Assembly (NCBI GenBank): GCA_019120275.1
Contig: DWVL01000093.1
Location: forward strand, 1 to 44,698
Source of the DNA: Candidatus Mediterraneibacter excrementavium
GTDB taxonomy: Bacteria > Bacillota > Clostridia > Lachnospirales > Lachnospiraceae
Length of the DNA stretch: 44,698 nucleotides
Direction of reading: 5' to 3'
Positions 15,156-23,535 of this stretch are shown in pieces. A program made the position numbers and the translations under genes. Position 1 is the stretch's first letter. Each line of letters begins with the position of its first letter. The notes below the pieces were generated by a model. That model was given only the letters and a program-made list of their open reading frames with translations. It was not told where the DNA came from and searched no databases.

Positions 15156-15564
15156 ATGTGGTGCCGCATTTCGGGCAGCGCACTTCAATCTTCCCTTTTC
15201 CTTTCGGGATGCGGATCTTCTGCTTACAGGAAGGGCATGTATAAATGTGATATACTTTCCGCTGCTGCCAGATATTCTTCTGCTTCTGGAAGAAACTCCG
15301 GATCCCGTAAGTCTTCGCCAGGAATGTCTGGTTTTCCGCATAACGCTTCGTCACATTTCTGGAAAACACCCTGTAATAACTGTAGATCACCAGGATCCAT
15401 CCCAGAAAATAAGGGACCAGCGCCGCCGGATGATCCCCGAACAATGCGGAGATCAGTACACAGACCACACCGATCACCAGTATAAATTTTGACAACTGAT
15501 CGATCCCGTATCTTCCCTGCATGAACCGGATCAGCCTTTCTCTGAAATTCATCTGTCCATCCAT
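15139..15564 (-). CDS. Membrane protein with C-terminal zinc ribbon
   Basis: 141 aa. Two closely spaced membrane helices (about 22-65) are followed by a basic linker and a cytoplasmic zinc ribbon with CPSCKQK (about 110-116) and CPKCG (130-134). The family is widespread in Firmicutes as an uncharacterised protein; no function is assigned. Start at ATG 15564, or 15552 if the AAGGA site is used at longer spacing. The stop codon lies within the last codons of the CotH gene on the other strand, so the two transcripts converge with no separate terminator. Confidence 0.7.
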   Translation of the reverse strand: MDGQMNFRERLIRFMQGRYGIDQLSKFILVIGVVCVLISALFGDHPAALVPYFLGWILVIYSYYRVFSRNVTKRYAENQTFLAKTYGIRSFFQKQKNIWQQRKVYHIYTCPSCKQKIRIPKGKGKIEVRCPKCGTTFIKKS

Positions 15565-15636
15565 CCTTTTTTATCAAGTATGGAATACATTTTCCTCTGT
15601 TTTCCGGGCAAAGTCAATTAAATTCCTATAAAATCT

Positions 15637-15873
15637 TCAGAATATAATTTCGTGCAGATCCTCCTGCTCGATCCCGTTTTCCGCCATTACACTCAGAAGG
15701 CTTTCCCGCTGATCCGGCAGGGCACACCAGGCAAGCCCGCAGCCGGCGGAGATCTCTCTGGGCACCGGGATCAGCCTGCCGGGAACATCCTTCGACCGGC
15801 AGGCTTTCTCCATGGCCATGGCATCGGCCGTTGTATGAAATGTTACGATCAGTTTCAGTTCTTTCTTTCTCAT
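15637..15873 (-). CDS. DUF3343 protein of the selenium cluster
   Basis: 78 aa. The small domain (LIVTFHTTADAMAMEKACRSKDVPGRLIPVPREISAGCGLAWCA) is a typical DUF3343, predicted to bind a small thiol/selenium-type group through the conserved GCGLAWC cysteines. The biochemical role is unproven. It is the last gene of the yedE-tusA block, 12 bp after tusA, and DUF3343 genes often accompany YedE and SelD genes. Confidence 0.85.
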   Translation of the reverse strand: MRKKELKLIVTFHTTADAMAMEKACRSKDVPGRLIPVPREISAGCGLAWCALPDQRESLLSVMAENGIEQEDLHEIIF

Positions 15874-15885
15874 CCCACAAACCCG

Positions 15886-16089
15886 CTATCCGATGACCAC
15901 TGCAAAACCGTCTTCCGTCTCTTCAGACGTGTATTTCCGGCCGTGGTCTCTCGCGCATTTTTCAACATTCATTCTCTGATGCGGCTCGGTAACGAGCACA
16001 CGCACAGGTTCATTTCCGCTTTTCAGGGCTTCTTCCGTAAGCATCACTGGTTCCGGACAGGACAGTCCTCTTGCATCTACTTCTTTCAT
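15886..16089 (-). CDS. TusA-family sulfur carrier protein
   Basis: 67 aa, the normal size. The family motif DARGLSCPEPVM carries the active Cys11 followed by PxP, which passes a persulfide (or selenide) group. It lies between yedE and the DUF3343 gene, so here it probably carries selenium or sulfur for that pathway rather than for tRNA thiolation. Close spacing (15 bp from yedE, 12 bp to DUF3343) indicates one transcript. Confidence 0.9.
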   Translation of the reverse strand: MKEVDARGLSCPEPVMLTEEALKSGNEPVRVLVTEPHQRMNVEKCARDHGRKYTSEETEDGFAVVIG

Positions 16090-16104
16090 TATAATTCTCC
16101 CTTC

Positions 16105-17202
16105 TTATTTTCCTTCCGTACGCTTATTCCCGAATCCGATAATAAAACATACGGCTATGCAGATTATAACCGCGATTTTTCCGTTCAGCGGCACGCTGCC
16201 TGATACGATCTCCTGAGTCTCTGCATTCACTGCCGTGGCACTCGCCGCCAGTCCGAGATTATGCGCCAGCGCAGCGCCGAGAAGCATGCCGAACACTGTA
16301 ACGGCCGAATCCGACGATCCCTGTCCGGCCAGGATCAGCTGCCGGAGCGGGCATCCGCCTGCAAGCACAGCGGCAAATCCCACCGCATACATGCCAAGGA
16401 TGTTCCACAGATGCTCCGAATGTGCGATCACGCCCGGCGTATCGAATGCCGGGACAAAGTTCCCGGACGCAATATTATAGACCAGCATGACTACAAAGAA
16501 GCTTCCGATGATCGTCAGCAGATCGAAATTTCTCATCAGGATCACATCCCGGATGCTTCCCGCAAAACACATCCTCGATTTCTGCGCAAACGCGCCGAAG
16601 ACCAGGCCGCCGGCCAGCGACAGCAGGACCGGCGCATGCATACTTCCCGGTCCGCTCTGGCTTGCCTTTAACAGTGTGGTAGCCAGTGAAAGGATCAGGA
16701 CTCCGAGCAGCAGGACCGAAAGCACGGCACCGCTCATGCGGCCGGCGAGATGTGCCCTACCCAGGCTGAACCCTTTCTTTAATGCAAATACGCCTGTCCC
16801 CACGCCCAGGACAAATCCAATAAGCGCCACCCATGCATTCAGGTCGCCTGCGGACATCCGGATGATCATCCGGAGCGGGCATCCCAGAAATACCAGTGAG
16901 CCGATTGCCAGGATCATACCGAGCACAAATCTGGTCATCGGCGATGATCCCGCTGTGGAACGGTATTCCTTTGTCACAGCGGATATAAGAAAGGCGCCAA
17001 GTACAAGACCGATGATCTCCGGTCTTACATACTGTACTGTTTCCGTGGAATGGAGCCCCAGCGCGCCGGCTGTATCCCGGATAAAGCAGGCGATACAGAA
17101 AGCCATATTGGCCGGATTGCCGAAATAGGCAAGCGCAGCCGCCACGATCCCGCAGACTGCGCCCGCAAGGGCAAGCTTTTTCTTAGAATCTGATAAGTTC
17201 AT
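16105..17202 (-). CDS. yedE: YedE-family putative selenium transporter
   Basis: 365 aa with about ten membrane helices built as two repeats. Each repeat has a short Cys motif: FCIACFIRD (about 34-42) and GCPLRMIIR (about 107-115) in the first, SRMCFAGSIRD (about 208-218) and GGCPLRQLILAGQG (about 284-297) in the second. This is the YeeE/YedE thiosulfate-type channel fold, and the form next to selD, yedF and tusA is annotated as a putative selenium transporter. It lies 19 bp after the aminotransferase V gene and should bring a selenium or sulfur species into the cell. Confidence 0.88.
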   Translation of the reverse strand: MNLSDSKKKLALAGAVCGIVAAALAYFGNPANMAFCIACFIRDTAGALGLHSTETVQYVRPEIIGLVLGAFLISAVTKEYRSTAGSSPMTRFVLGMILAIGSLVFLGCPLRMIIRMSAGDLNAWVALIGFVLGVGTGVFALKKGFSLGRAHLAGRMSGAVLSVLLLGVLILSLATTLLKASQSGPGSMHAPVLLSLAGGLVFGAFAQKSRMCFAGSIRDVILMRNFDLLTIIGSFFVVMLVYNIASGNFVPAFDTPGVIAHSEHLWNILGMYAVGFAAVLAGGCPLRQLILAGQGSSDSAVTVFGMLLGAALAHNLGLAASATAVNAETQEIVSGSVPLNGKIAVIICIAVCFIIGFGNKRTEGK

Positions 17203-17221
17203 CTTTATTTCCTCCTGTCTC

Positions 17222-18358
17222 TCATTCCTCTGCCAGTTCTTTCACCGCACGGACTGATACATCAACCTCTTCTTCCGTATTGAAGTGGGAGAAACTGAAC
17301 CTCACAGCCCCCTGGTCCACCGTTCCAAGCGCCTGGTGCATGAGCGGCGCGCAATGGGCGCCCGGCCTCGTTACGATACCATAGTGCACGTTCAGTTCAT
17401 CGCTCACTTCCGAAGAATCGTAATCCCCGATATTGAAGGAAACGATCGCTGCACGGTTATTTGTGCTGAAATCTCCGTACACCTTTACACCCGGGATCCC
17501 GGATATACCCTGATAAAACCGCTGCATCAGCGCCAGTTCCCACTCCCGGATCGTATCAGGTCCGGTTTCCATGATATAGGAAACCGCCGCGCCAAGCCCC
17601 GCGATCCCGTGCCCGTTCAGCGTCCCCGCTTCCAGGGCGGTCGGCATCTGTGCCGGATGGTGCGTATTATAGGTATCAATGCCGCTTCCCCCGGAGAGCA
17701 ATGGCCGGATCTCCACACCGGGGCGCACATACATGCCGCCGGTCCCCTGTGGTCCCAGCAGACCCTTATGTCCGGTAAAGCACAGCACATCGATCCCCAG
17801 CTTCTGTACATCGATCTCCCACACGCCGGCGGTCTGCGATGCATCCACGATAAGCAGAAGACCGTGCCGCTCTGCGATCGCATGCACCCGTTCCAGATCG
17901 ATCATATTTCCGGTCAGATTGGAGGCGTGGGTACAGACGATCATCTTCGTCTCCGTGCGAATGGCCCGCTCCATCTCCTCATAGGAAATGTTCCCTTTCT
18001 CATCACACCCGAGGATCGTCAGGGCTGTTCCCTGTTCCCGGCACTCATACAGAGGCCGGAGCACGGAATTATGCTCCAATACAGTTGTGATCACATGGTC
18101 TCCGGGATCGCACAGCCCTTTTATGGCGATATTCAGGCTCTCTGTAGAGTTTGCCGTAAACACGATCCTGGAAGGCGATTCCGCATGGAACAATCCTGCC
18201 AGCTTCTCCCGTGTCCCGTATATGACACGCGATGCATCCAGGGCCGGATCCGACGCCCCGCGTCCTGCGTTCCCCATCGTATCGAGCGCCGCAAGCACCG
18301 CTTCTTTTACCTGCACGGGCTTGCGCAGTGTAGTCGCGGCATTGTCCATATAGATCAT
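17222..18358 (-). CDS. Aminotransferase class V (cysteine desulfurase / selenocysteine lyase-like)
   Basis: 378 aa PLP enzyme that removes sulfur from cysteine or selenium from selenocysteine. The start MIYMDNAATT is typical. The PLP Lys lies in FTGHKGLLGPQGTGG (about residues 195-209) and a C-terminal active Cys in RPGAHCAPLMHQ (about 338). This matches the type linked to selenium genes. ATG 18358 has a GGAGGTG site; an upstream in-frame extension to 18445 runs through the promoter. It opens the downstream part of the selenium block (csd-like, yedE, tusA, DUF3343) with its own promoter behind the lysR terminator. Confidence 0.9.
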   Translation of the reverse strand: MIYMDNAATTLRKPVQVKEAVLAALDTMGNAGRGASDPALDASRVIYGTREKLAGLFHAESPSRIVFTANSTESLNIAIKGLCDPGDHVITTVLEHNSVLRPLYECREQGTALTILGCDEKGNISYEEMERAIRTETKMIVCTHASNLTGNMIDLERVHAIAERHGLLLIVDASQTAGVWEIDVQKLGIDVLCFTGHKGLLGPQGTGGMYVRPGVEIRPLLSGGSGIDTYNTHHPAQMPTALEAGTLNGHGIAGLGAAVSYIMETGPDTIREWELALMQRFYQGISGIPGVKVYGDFSTNNRAAIVSFNIGDYDSSEVSDELNVHYGIVTRPGAHCAPLMHQALGTVDQGAVRFSFSHFNTEEEVDVSVRAVKELAEE

Positions 18359-18405
18359 ACTTTTCACCTCCGGCCGTCTGGCATACAGAATCATTATCCT
18401 ATTTA

Positions 18406-18435
18406 AGTATAGATTTATCTCCCGTTTCCGTCTAA
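18406..18435 (-). promoter_or_regulatory. Promoter of the desulfurase-yedE-tusA-DUF3343 operon
   Basis: On the minus strand TTAGAC (18435-18430), an 18-bp spacer and TATACT (18411-18406). It lies between the lysR terminator and the desulfurase start. Confidence 0.5.
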
Positions 18436-18450
18436 TCGAAAACAAAAATA

Positions 18451-18493
18451 AGGAGCCGCCGCCTATAGATTTTTTCTATAAGCGTTGGCTCCT
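18451..18493 (-). terminator. Terminator after the lysR gene
   Basis: Arms AGGAGCC/GGCTCCT and CTATAG/CTATAa with a six-A/T loop form a long stem right after the lysR stop, followed on the minus strand by TTATTTTTGTTTT. It separates lysR from the desulfurase operon. Confidence 0.75.
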
Positions 18494-18498
18494 GTTTT

Positions 18499-19401
18499 TC
18501 AGTTTTCCGGATACATCTGCTGTACCGTTTTTATGAACTTTTCTGCCGCCGGAAGGCTAGGATATCCCGCATCATAGACCATATTGATATTCCTTGTGCC
18601 GCCCGCCTTTCCCAGTGGGAATGCCAGCAGTTTTCCGCTTTCGATCTCTTCCTTTGCCGCAAGATGCGAGAGGATCGTCACGCCCATTCCACCGGCTGCC
18701 GACCGCTTGATCGCCTCCTGGTTCTCCATTACCGCCGCCACATTCAGTCCGGACGGATCGATGCCGTTCTCACCGAGCATGCGGAACGCTTCTTTTCTCG
18801 TTCCCGATCCTTCTTCCCTGAGAATGACCGGCTCATCCAGGATCCAGGAAATGTCATCCTCCCCCTGTCTCCGGCAGAACCGCTCTTCCGGGGGCGCCAG
18901 GATCACCAGTTCATCTTCATAGAACGGTACATACGTGCAGTTCCCGCGTTCAAGCACGGTTCCGGTAAATCCTACATCCGCCTTATGCGAAAGGATCATC
19001 TCCACCACGCCGCTGCTGTCCGTCTCAAAAAGCTTCAGCTGTTCCTTCGGGTATTCTCTGCAGAACCGGGCCATAATGTCCGGCAGAAGATACTGCGCCG
19101 GGATTGTGGATGCCGCAATGCGGAGCACGCTGCCAGCATACTTTTCTTCCAGACCGAACCGCCTGCGGATCTTCTGTTCCAGCTCCAGCATCTGCCCGGC
19201 ATAGGCATACAGTTCCTTTCCCGATTCGGTAAGCGAAACTTCTTTTGTGTTCCGCACCAGCAGACAGGTGGAAAGTTCCCGTTCCAGTGAAGCGATATGC
19301 GCGCTGACCGTGGGCTGGGTCAGATAGAGCTGTTTTGCGGCTTTTGAAAAACTCGTTGTCTCCGCCACGCGGACGAAGGCTTCCAGCTGTTTCAGGTTCA
19401 T
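18499..19401 (-). CDS. LysR-family regulator associated with selenium metabolism
   Basis: About 300 aa. An N-terminal winged helix (MNLKQLEAFVRVAETTSFSKAAKQLYLTQPTVSAHI, residues 1-36) and a periplasmic-binding-like effector domain (about 90-295) are clear. Its ATG at 19401 overlaps the selD TGA in an ATGA arrangement, which fixes the start and indicates translational coupling. It probably senses a selenium or sulfur species and controls the two flanking operons, but no operator can be singled out by eye. Confidence 0.88.
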   Translation of the reverse strand: MNLKQLEAFVRVAETTSFSKAAKQLYLTQPTVSAHIASLERELSTCLLVRNTKEVSLTESGKELYAYAGQMLELEQKIRRRFGLEEKYAGSVLRIAASTIPAQYLLPDIMARFCREYPKEQLKLFETDSSGVVEMILSHKADVGFTGTVLERGNCTYVPFYEDELVILAPPEERFCRRQGEDDISWILDEPVILREEGSGTRKEAFRMLGENGIDPSGLNVAAVMENQEAIKRSAAGGMGVTILSHLAAKEEIESGKLLAFPLGKAGGTRNINMVYDAGYPSLPAAEKFIKTVQQMYPEN

Positions 19402-20462
19402 CTCCCATCCACCTTTCTCAGAAGCCGGATGCACGGATGGTCTGCATTGCTCTCCACAACTCTTCCCACGATTGATACTTCTGTCCCGAGATCTGCTTTT
19501 GCCAGCGCCCGGAGCATCCCGTCCGCTTCTTGTTCCGGCACGGCAAACAACAGGCCGCCGGACGTCTGGGGATCGCTTAACAGATCCACATACACCTCGT
19601 CCACACCGCCGATGTCCAACATGCCGCTCACATGTCGCTGGTTGCGGTACGCGCCGCCCGGGATCAGCCCCATTTCCGCATATTCTTTTGCTCCGGTCAT
19701 AAATGCGATGCCGTCCACACCGATCTCAATCACCGCCCGGCTTGCCTCCGCCATTTCCGAACAGTGTCCGAGAAGTCCGAAGCCGGTCACATCGGTGCAG
19801 GCATGGACCGTAAAGTCCTGCGCCGTCTCCTTCGCCTTTTTGTTCAGCGTGGTCATCACGCGGATTGCTTCCTGCTCCGCTTCTTCCGAAGCCATCTCCG
19901 CTTTGACCGCCGTATTGATGATCCCGCTTCCAAGCTGTTTCGTAAGGATCAGGATATCCCCTTCCTGACAGCCGAAATTCTTATATATATGATCCGGATG
20001 TACCAGCCCGGTCACAGACAGACCGTACTTCGGCACATCATCCTGAATGGAATGTCCGCCCACCAGGACCGCGCCGGCTTCTCTCACCTTGTCCGCGCCG
20101 CCCCGCAGGATCTCTCCCAGGACATCCGGATCCACATTTTCCGGAAAACAGACAATGTTCAGCGCGATTTTCGGCTCGCCGCCCATGGCGTATACGTCGC
20201 TCAGCGCGTTCGTCGCCGCTACCTGTCCGAATGTATACGGGTCGTCCACCACCGGCGTAAAAAAGTCCAGGGTCTGGATCACCGCCGTATCATCACTGAT
20301 CTTATACACCGCCGCGTCATCCGATGTCTCGAACCCCACAAGCAGATCCGGATCGCTGAACTTCGGCAGCCGCCCCAGCACCTTTGAAAGGGTGTCCGGC
20401 CCGATCTTGGCCGCGCAGCCCCCATGTTTTGCGAACCGGGTCAGTTTTATCTTTTCCTGCAT
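19398..20462 (-). CDS. selD: Selenide, water dikinase (selenophosphate synthase)
   Basis: Makes selenophosphate, the active selenium donor, from selenide and ATP. About 354 aa. The N-terminal catalytic motif reads GGCAAK (Cys16, Lys19), so this is a cysteine, not a selenocysteine, form. The ATP-site motifs follow: TSDDAAVY, TLDFFTPVVDDPYTFGQVAATNALSDVYAMGG and the VGGHSIQD and CTDVTGFGLLGH stretches. ATG 20462 is preceded by GGAGG; an ATG at 20474 is a weaker alternative. It lies 20 bp after yedF and overlaps lysR by 4 bp. Neither selA, selB nor a selC-like tRNA is in the window, so the use of selenophosphate (Sec, selenouridine or a selenium cofactor) cannot be decided here. Confidence 0.95.
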   Translation of the reverse strand: MQEKIKLTRFAKHGGCAAKIGPDTLSKVLGRLPKFSDPDLLVGFETSDDAAVYKISDDTAVIQTLDFFTPVVDDPYTFGQVAATNALSDVYAMGGEPKIALNIVCFPENVDPDVLGEILRGGADKVREAGAVLVGGHSIQDDVPKYGLSVTGLVHPDHIYKNFGCQEGDILILTKQLGSGIINTAVKAEMASEEAEQEAIRVMTTLNKKAKETAQDFTVHACTDVTGFGLLGHCSEMAEASRAVIEIGVDGIAFMTGAKEYAEMGLIPGGAYRNQRHVSGMLDIGGVDEVYVDLLSDPQTSGGLLFAVPEQEADGMLRALAKADLGTEVSIVGRVVESNADHPCIRLLRKVDGR

Positions 20463-20482
20463 GTTCTCCTCCATCTTCCCGT

Positions 20483-21139
20483 CTATGGACGAATCACACT
20501 CATGGCATTCTGGAGTGTCTCCACAATGCTGTACATATTCGTCACGCCGCCGATCGCCAGCCTGTCTTTAATTCCGTAATAGTCAAGGCAGGTGCCGCAG
20601 GTCATGATCTCCACGCCCTGCTCCTCCAGCACTTTCAGGTCTTCCAGGCTTTCCGATCCTTCCACCGTGAGCTTCGCCCCGCCATTGTAGAAAAGGAGCT
20701 TATCCGGCAGGTCATCAAGCTGGGTCAGCGCGAATATAAAACTCTTGATCAGGATGCGCCCCAGTTCCTCGCTGCCTTCGCCCATCCGGTCCGATCCGAC
20801 CGCGACGACCGTTCCGACACAGGTCCGGCATCCGTCCGCTCCGTTTCCAGCCGGCTGCGCCGCGTCCTGCCCGCGGTTCTTAGATCCGCTCTGCGATGCC
20901 TTCATCTGTGCGGCTGCCGCTTCTCCCACGGTGATCAACACCCGGTACTGACGCTCCCCAAGCTGTTCAGACTCCGCAGACGCACCGGAGCTCTTCGCCA
21001 TCTTCGTTACATTTTTTACGGCGGTTTCATTATCCACCAGCACCTCGATCTCACCCGGGCCGTCCAGTTCATTCAAAGCCTTTTTCGTCTTCACGACCGG
21101 GATGGGGCAGATATCGCCCATTGCATTTACTGTGATCAT
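20483..21139 (-). CDS. yedF: YedF-type selenium metabolism sulfurtransferase-like protein
   Basis: 218 aa. The N-terminal ~75 residues are a TusA-like domain with the CPIPVVKTKKAL motif (Cys11). A linker rich in Gly, Ala and Gln (about 80-105) leads into a C-terminal DsrE-like domain with GRILIKSFIFALTQLD, LLFYNGG and the CGTCLDYYG cysteine pair. This layout is the YedF family found with SelD. ATG 21139 is chosen for its GGAG site at 8 bp; a GTG at 21148 is possible. It is first in yedF-selD-lysR. Confidence 0.88.
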   Translation of the reverse strand: MITVNAMGDICPIPVVKTKKALNELDGPGEIEVLVDNETAVKNVTKMAKSSGASAESEQLGERQYRVLITVGEAAAAQMKASQSGSKNRGQDAAQPAGNGADGCRTCVGTVVAVGSDRMGEGSEELGRILIKSFIFALTQLDDLPDKLLFYNGGAKLTVEGSESLEDLKVLEEQGVEIMTCGTCLDYYGIKDRLAIGGVTNMYSIVETLQNAMSVIRP

Positions 21140-21201
21140 CTTTCTCACTCCGTTTCTGATCTTTCCGCATCATTCCATTTGAATGACGCCTGTCTGCTCC
21201 G

Positions 21202-21230
21202 AGTATACCACACTCTTTCTGATCCGTCCA
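21202..21230 (-). promoter_or_regulatory. Promoter of yedF-selD-lysR
   Basis: On the minus strand TATACT (21207-21202) preceded by TGG, with a weak TGGACG-type -35 17 bp upstream. It lies in the gap divergent from the methyltransferase gene. Confidence 0.4.
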
Positions 21231-21260
21231 TTGCCTGATCCGGCCCACCTGTGCTATAAT
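21231..21260 (+). promoter_or_regulatory. Promoter of the methyltransferase gene
   Basis: TTGCCT (21231-21236), an 18-bp spacer and a perfect TATAAT (21255-21260), 45 bp before the start codon. Confidence 0.55.
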
Positions 21261-21305
21261 CAGTTGAACTTTGAAAATGCTGTCCTGAAAGGAATAGAAT
21301 CGATT

Positions 21306-22163
21306 ATGTGGATTGCTGACAACTGGAAAGATTATGAAGTCATAGACTGCTCAAAAGGCGAGAAGCTGGAACGCTGGGGCGACTACATCCTGGTGCGCCC
21401 GGATCCCCAGGTGATCTGGGATACCCCGCGCGTACACCGGGGATGGAAGCATATGAACGGCCATTACCACCGCAGCAAAAAAGGCGGCGGCGAATGGGAA
21501 TTCTTCAGTCTGCCGAAGCAGTGGCAGATCCATTACGGATCCCTCACCTTCAACCTGAAGCCTTTCAGCTTCAAACACACCGGACTCTTCCCTGAACAGG
21601 CGACCAACTGGGACTGGTTCTCTGAGAAGATCCGCCGGGCCGGACGCCCGGTCAAAGTGCTGAATCTCTTCGCCTATACCGGCGGCGCCACTCTCGCTGC
21701 AGCTGCTGCGGGGGCAAATGTCACGCACGTGGACGCATCCAGAGGAATGGTCACCTGGGCAAAAGAAAACGCAGTGTCTTCCGGCCTGAAAGATGCGCCC
21801 ATCCGCTGGCTGGTGGACGACTGTGTAAAATTCGTCGAACGTGAAATCCGCAGGGGAAATACATACGACGCCATTATCATGGATCCGCCGTCCTACGGAA
21901 GAGGTCCCAAGGGTGAGATCTGGAAGATCGAAGATATGATCCACCCGCTCATTAAACTGTGTACGAAGATCCTCTCAGAAGACGCGCTGTTCTTCCTGGT
22001 CAATTCCTACACCACCGGACTGGCTCCGGCTGTGCTGACCTATATGATCGCCACCGAACTGAAACCGTGGAACGGCCATGTGGAATCCCATGAGATCGGA
22101 CTGCCGGTAACCGGATCCGGTCTTGTACTTCCCTGCGGGGCATCCGGGAGGTGGGAGCGATGA
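21306..22163 (+). CDS. Class I SAM-dependent methyltransferase (RlmI/RlmK-like)
   Basis: About 285 aa. The Rossmann core has VLNLFAYTGGATLAAAAAGANVTHVDAS (SAM site, about 119-146) and the catalytic DPPSYGRG (about 196-203), the pattern of rRNA cytosine/guanine methyltransferases related to RlmI and RlmK. No N-terminal PUA domain is evident, unlike RlmI. The substrate is likely ribosomal RNA but is not proven. ATG 21306 has AAAGGAA about 12 bp upstream. Its stop overlaps the next gene's ATG (ATGA), so the two are coupled. Confidence 0.82.
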   Translation: MWIADNWKDYEVIDCSKGEKLERWGDYILVRPDPQVIWDTPRVHRGWKHMNGHYHRSKKGGGEWEFFSLPKQWQIHYGSLTFNLKPFSFKHTGLFPEQATNWDWFSEKIRRAGRPVKVLNLFAYTGGATLAAAAAGANVTHVDASRGMVTWAKENAVSSGLKDAPIRWLVDDCVKFVEREIRRGNTYDAIIMDPPSYGRGPKGEIWKIEDMIHPLIKLCTKILSEDALFFLVNSYTTGLAPAVLTYMIATELKPWNGHVESHEIGLPVTGSGLVLPCGASGRWER

Positions 22164-22696
22164 TACGAAAAACCGCAGAATATTTTCTCTATTTCATCAT
22201 GTATTCCGTCTTCGGGTGGCTCTATGAAGTCTTTCTCGAAGTTGTCGTATACCGCTGGGGCTTTTCCAACCGGGGCGTCCTCTTCGGACCCTGGTGCGTG
22301 GTCTACGGCGTAGGCGCGCTGATCCTGATCTTTTCATTAAGCGGCCTCCAGAAGAAAAAGCTGTATCTGGGCAGGATCCCGGTCACACCGTTTCTTGTCT
22401 TTATCGGCATCGTTGTGATCACCACCATAGTGGAACTGATCGCCAGCTATATTATGGAGTTCACCCAGGGCGGCTGGCTCTGGGATTACACAAGATTTTC
22501 CTTCAACTTCCAGGGGCGGATCGCCCTGAACCCGAGCATCCGCTTCGGCATCGGCGGCATGGTGTTCCTCTACCTGCTGCAGCCCCTGTTCCGGAAGCTG
22601 ACGGACAGGATGAACGGCAAAGTCCTTTACACGACTGCAGGAATTCTGCTTGCTCTGTTTACAGCCGATATTATTTATACATTTTTCATCCGATAA
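22160..22696 (+). CDS. CmpB-type membrane protein (putative ABC transporter permease family)
   Basis: 178 aa with five membrane helices. The family motif FGWLYEVFLEVVVYRWGFSNRGVLFGPWCVVYGVGAL (about 16-52) and the later FTQGGWLWDYTRFSFNFQGRI block are typical of the ABC_trans_CmpB/DUF1113 family, whose function is unknown despite its name. ATG 22160 sits in an ATGA overlap with the methyltransferase and has GGGAGG upstream. A strong terminator follows. Confidence 0.82.
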   Translation: MIRKTAEYFLYFIMYSVFGWLYEVFLEVVVYRWGFSNRGVLFGPWCVVYGVGALILIFSLSGLQKKKLYLGRIPVTPFLVFIGIVVITTIVELIASYIMEFTQGGWLWDYTRFSFNFQGRIALNPSIRFGIGGMVFLYLLQPLFRKLTDRMNGKVLYTTAGILLALFTADIIYTFFIR

Positions 22697-22702
22697 AACA
22701 CC

Positions 22703-22745
22703 AAAAGGCTGAAATGCATCCGTGCACCTCAGCCTTTTCTCTTTT
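22703..22745. terminator. Terminator after the CmpB-type gene
   Basis: Arms AAAAGGCTGA and TCAGCCTTTT, followed by CTCTTTTTC. With A-runs at its left end it may also serve the convergent sirtuin gene (stop at 22755). Confidence 0.8.
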
Positions 22746-22754
22746 TCTTTTCCT

Positions 22755-23480
22755 TCAGACGTGAAGTCCGCTCATCACTTCCCCGATCGGCGCGGAAATG
22801 GAAAGCTCTGCCCGTACTGACCGGCCCGTGGATGATTTATTGATCACCACCAGATGTTTCCCCCTGAAATAGTCGATAAACCCGGCCGCCGGATAGACCA
22901 CCAGGGACGTCCCGCCGATGATCAGCGTATCCGCTGCGGCAATGGCTTCCACTGCGCCCCGGATCACGTTCTGGTCAAGTCCCTCCTCATAGAGCACCAC
23001 GTCCGGTCTGATCAGCCCGCCGCATTCGCAGCGCGGCACGCCCTCTGAATTTTTCACATACCGCGCATCATAAAACCTGCCGCATTCCATACAGTAATTC
23101 CTGTGGATGCTCCCGTGCAGCTCCCATACCGTCCTGCTGCCCGCCGCCTGGTGAAGACCGTCTATATTCTGAGTCACCACCGCCGTCAGCTTCTCCGCCT
23201 GTTCAAGTTCTGCAAGCTTCAGATGCGCCGCATTGGGCTTCGCATCCAGGCACATCATTTTATCTTTATAGAATTCATAAAACGCCTCCGGATATCTCAT
23301 AAAGAATGTATGGCTCACTACCTGCTCCGGCGAATATTTATACTTCTGATGGTAGATCCCGTCCGCACTGCGGAAATCCGGGATCCCACTCTCCGTCGAT
23401 ACGCCGGCGCCGCCGAAAAATACGATCCGGCTGCTGTCGTCTATGATCTTCTGCAGCTGCTCTGTTTCTTTCTCATACAT
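22755..23480 (-). CDS. cobB: NAD-dependent protein deacylase (sirtuin)
   Basis: 241 aa. All sirtuin motifs are present: GAGVSTESGIPDFRS (about 25-39), TQNIDGLHQAAG (about 103-114), the catalytic His in ELHGSI, a zinc site formed by CMEC and CEC, and the GTSLVVYPAAG NAD segment. It removes acetyl or related groups from lysines using NAD. AAAGGAG lies 9 bp before the ATG. It lies 55 bp downstream of the HD gene on the same strand. The narrow set of contacts that define desuccinylases (Tyr and Arg in one loop) is not obvious, which favours a deacetylase. Confidence 0.93.
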   Translation of the reverse strand: MYEKETEQLQKIIDDSSRIVFFGGAGVSTESGIPDFRSADGIYHQKYKYSPEQVVSHTFFMRYPEAFYEFYKDKMMCLDAKPNAAHLKLAELEQAEKLTAVVTQNIDGLHQAAGSRTVWELHGSIHRNYCMECGRFYDARYVKNSEGVPRCECGGLIRPDVVLYEEGLDQNVIRGAVEAIAAADTLIIGGTSLVVYPAAGFIDYFRGKHLVVINKSSTGRSVRAELSISAPIGEVMSGLHV

Positions 23481-23535
23481 TGGCCCTTCTCCTTTCCCTG
23501 ATCCGACCTTTTCTTCCGGACCTGCACTGTGTTTA

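Noticed and set aside
15626-15880. 84-codon frame overlapping DUF3343
   Set aside because: It is an out-of-frame shadow; the 78-aa frame matches the DUF3343 family.
19398-20462. Selenocysteine codon in selD
   Set aside because: The catalytic position is an ordinary Cys codon (GGCAAK motif), with no in-frame UGA before the true stop.
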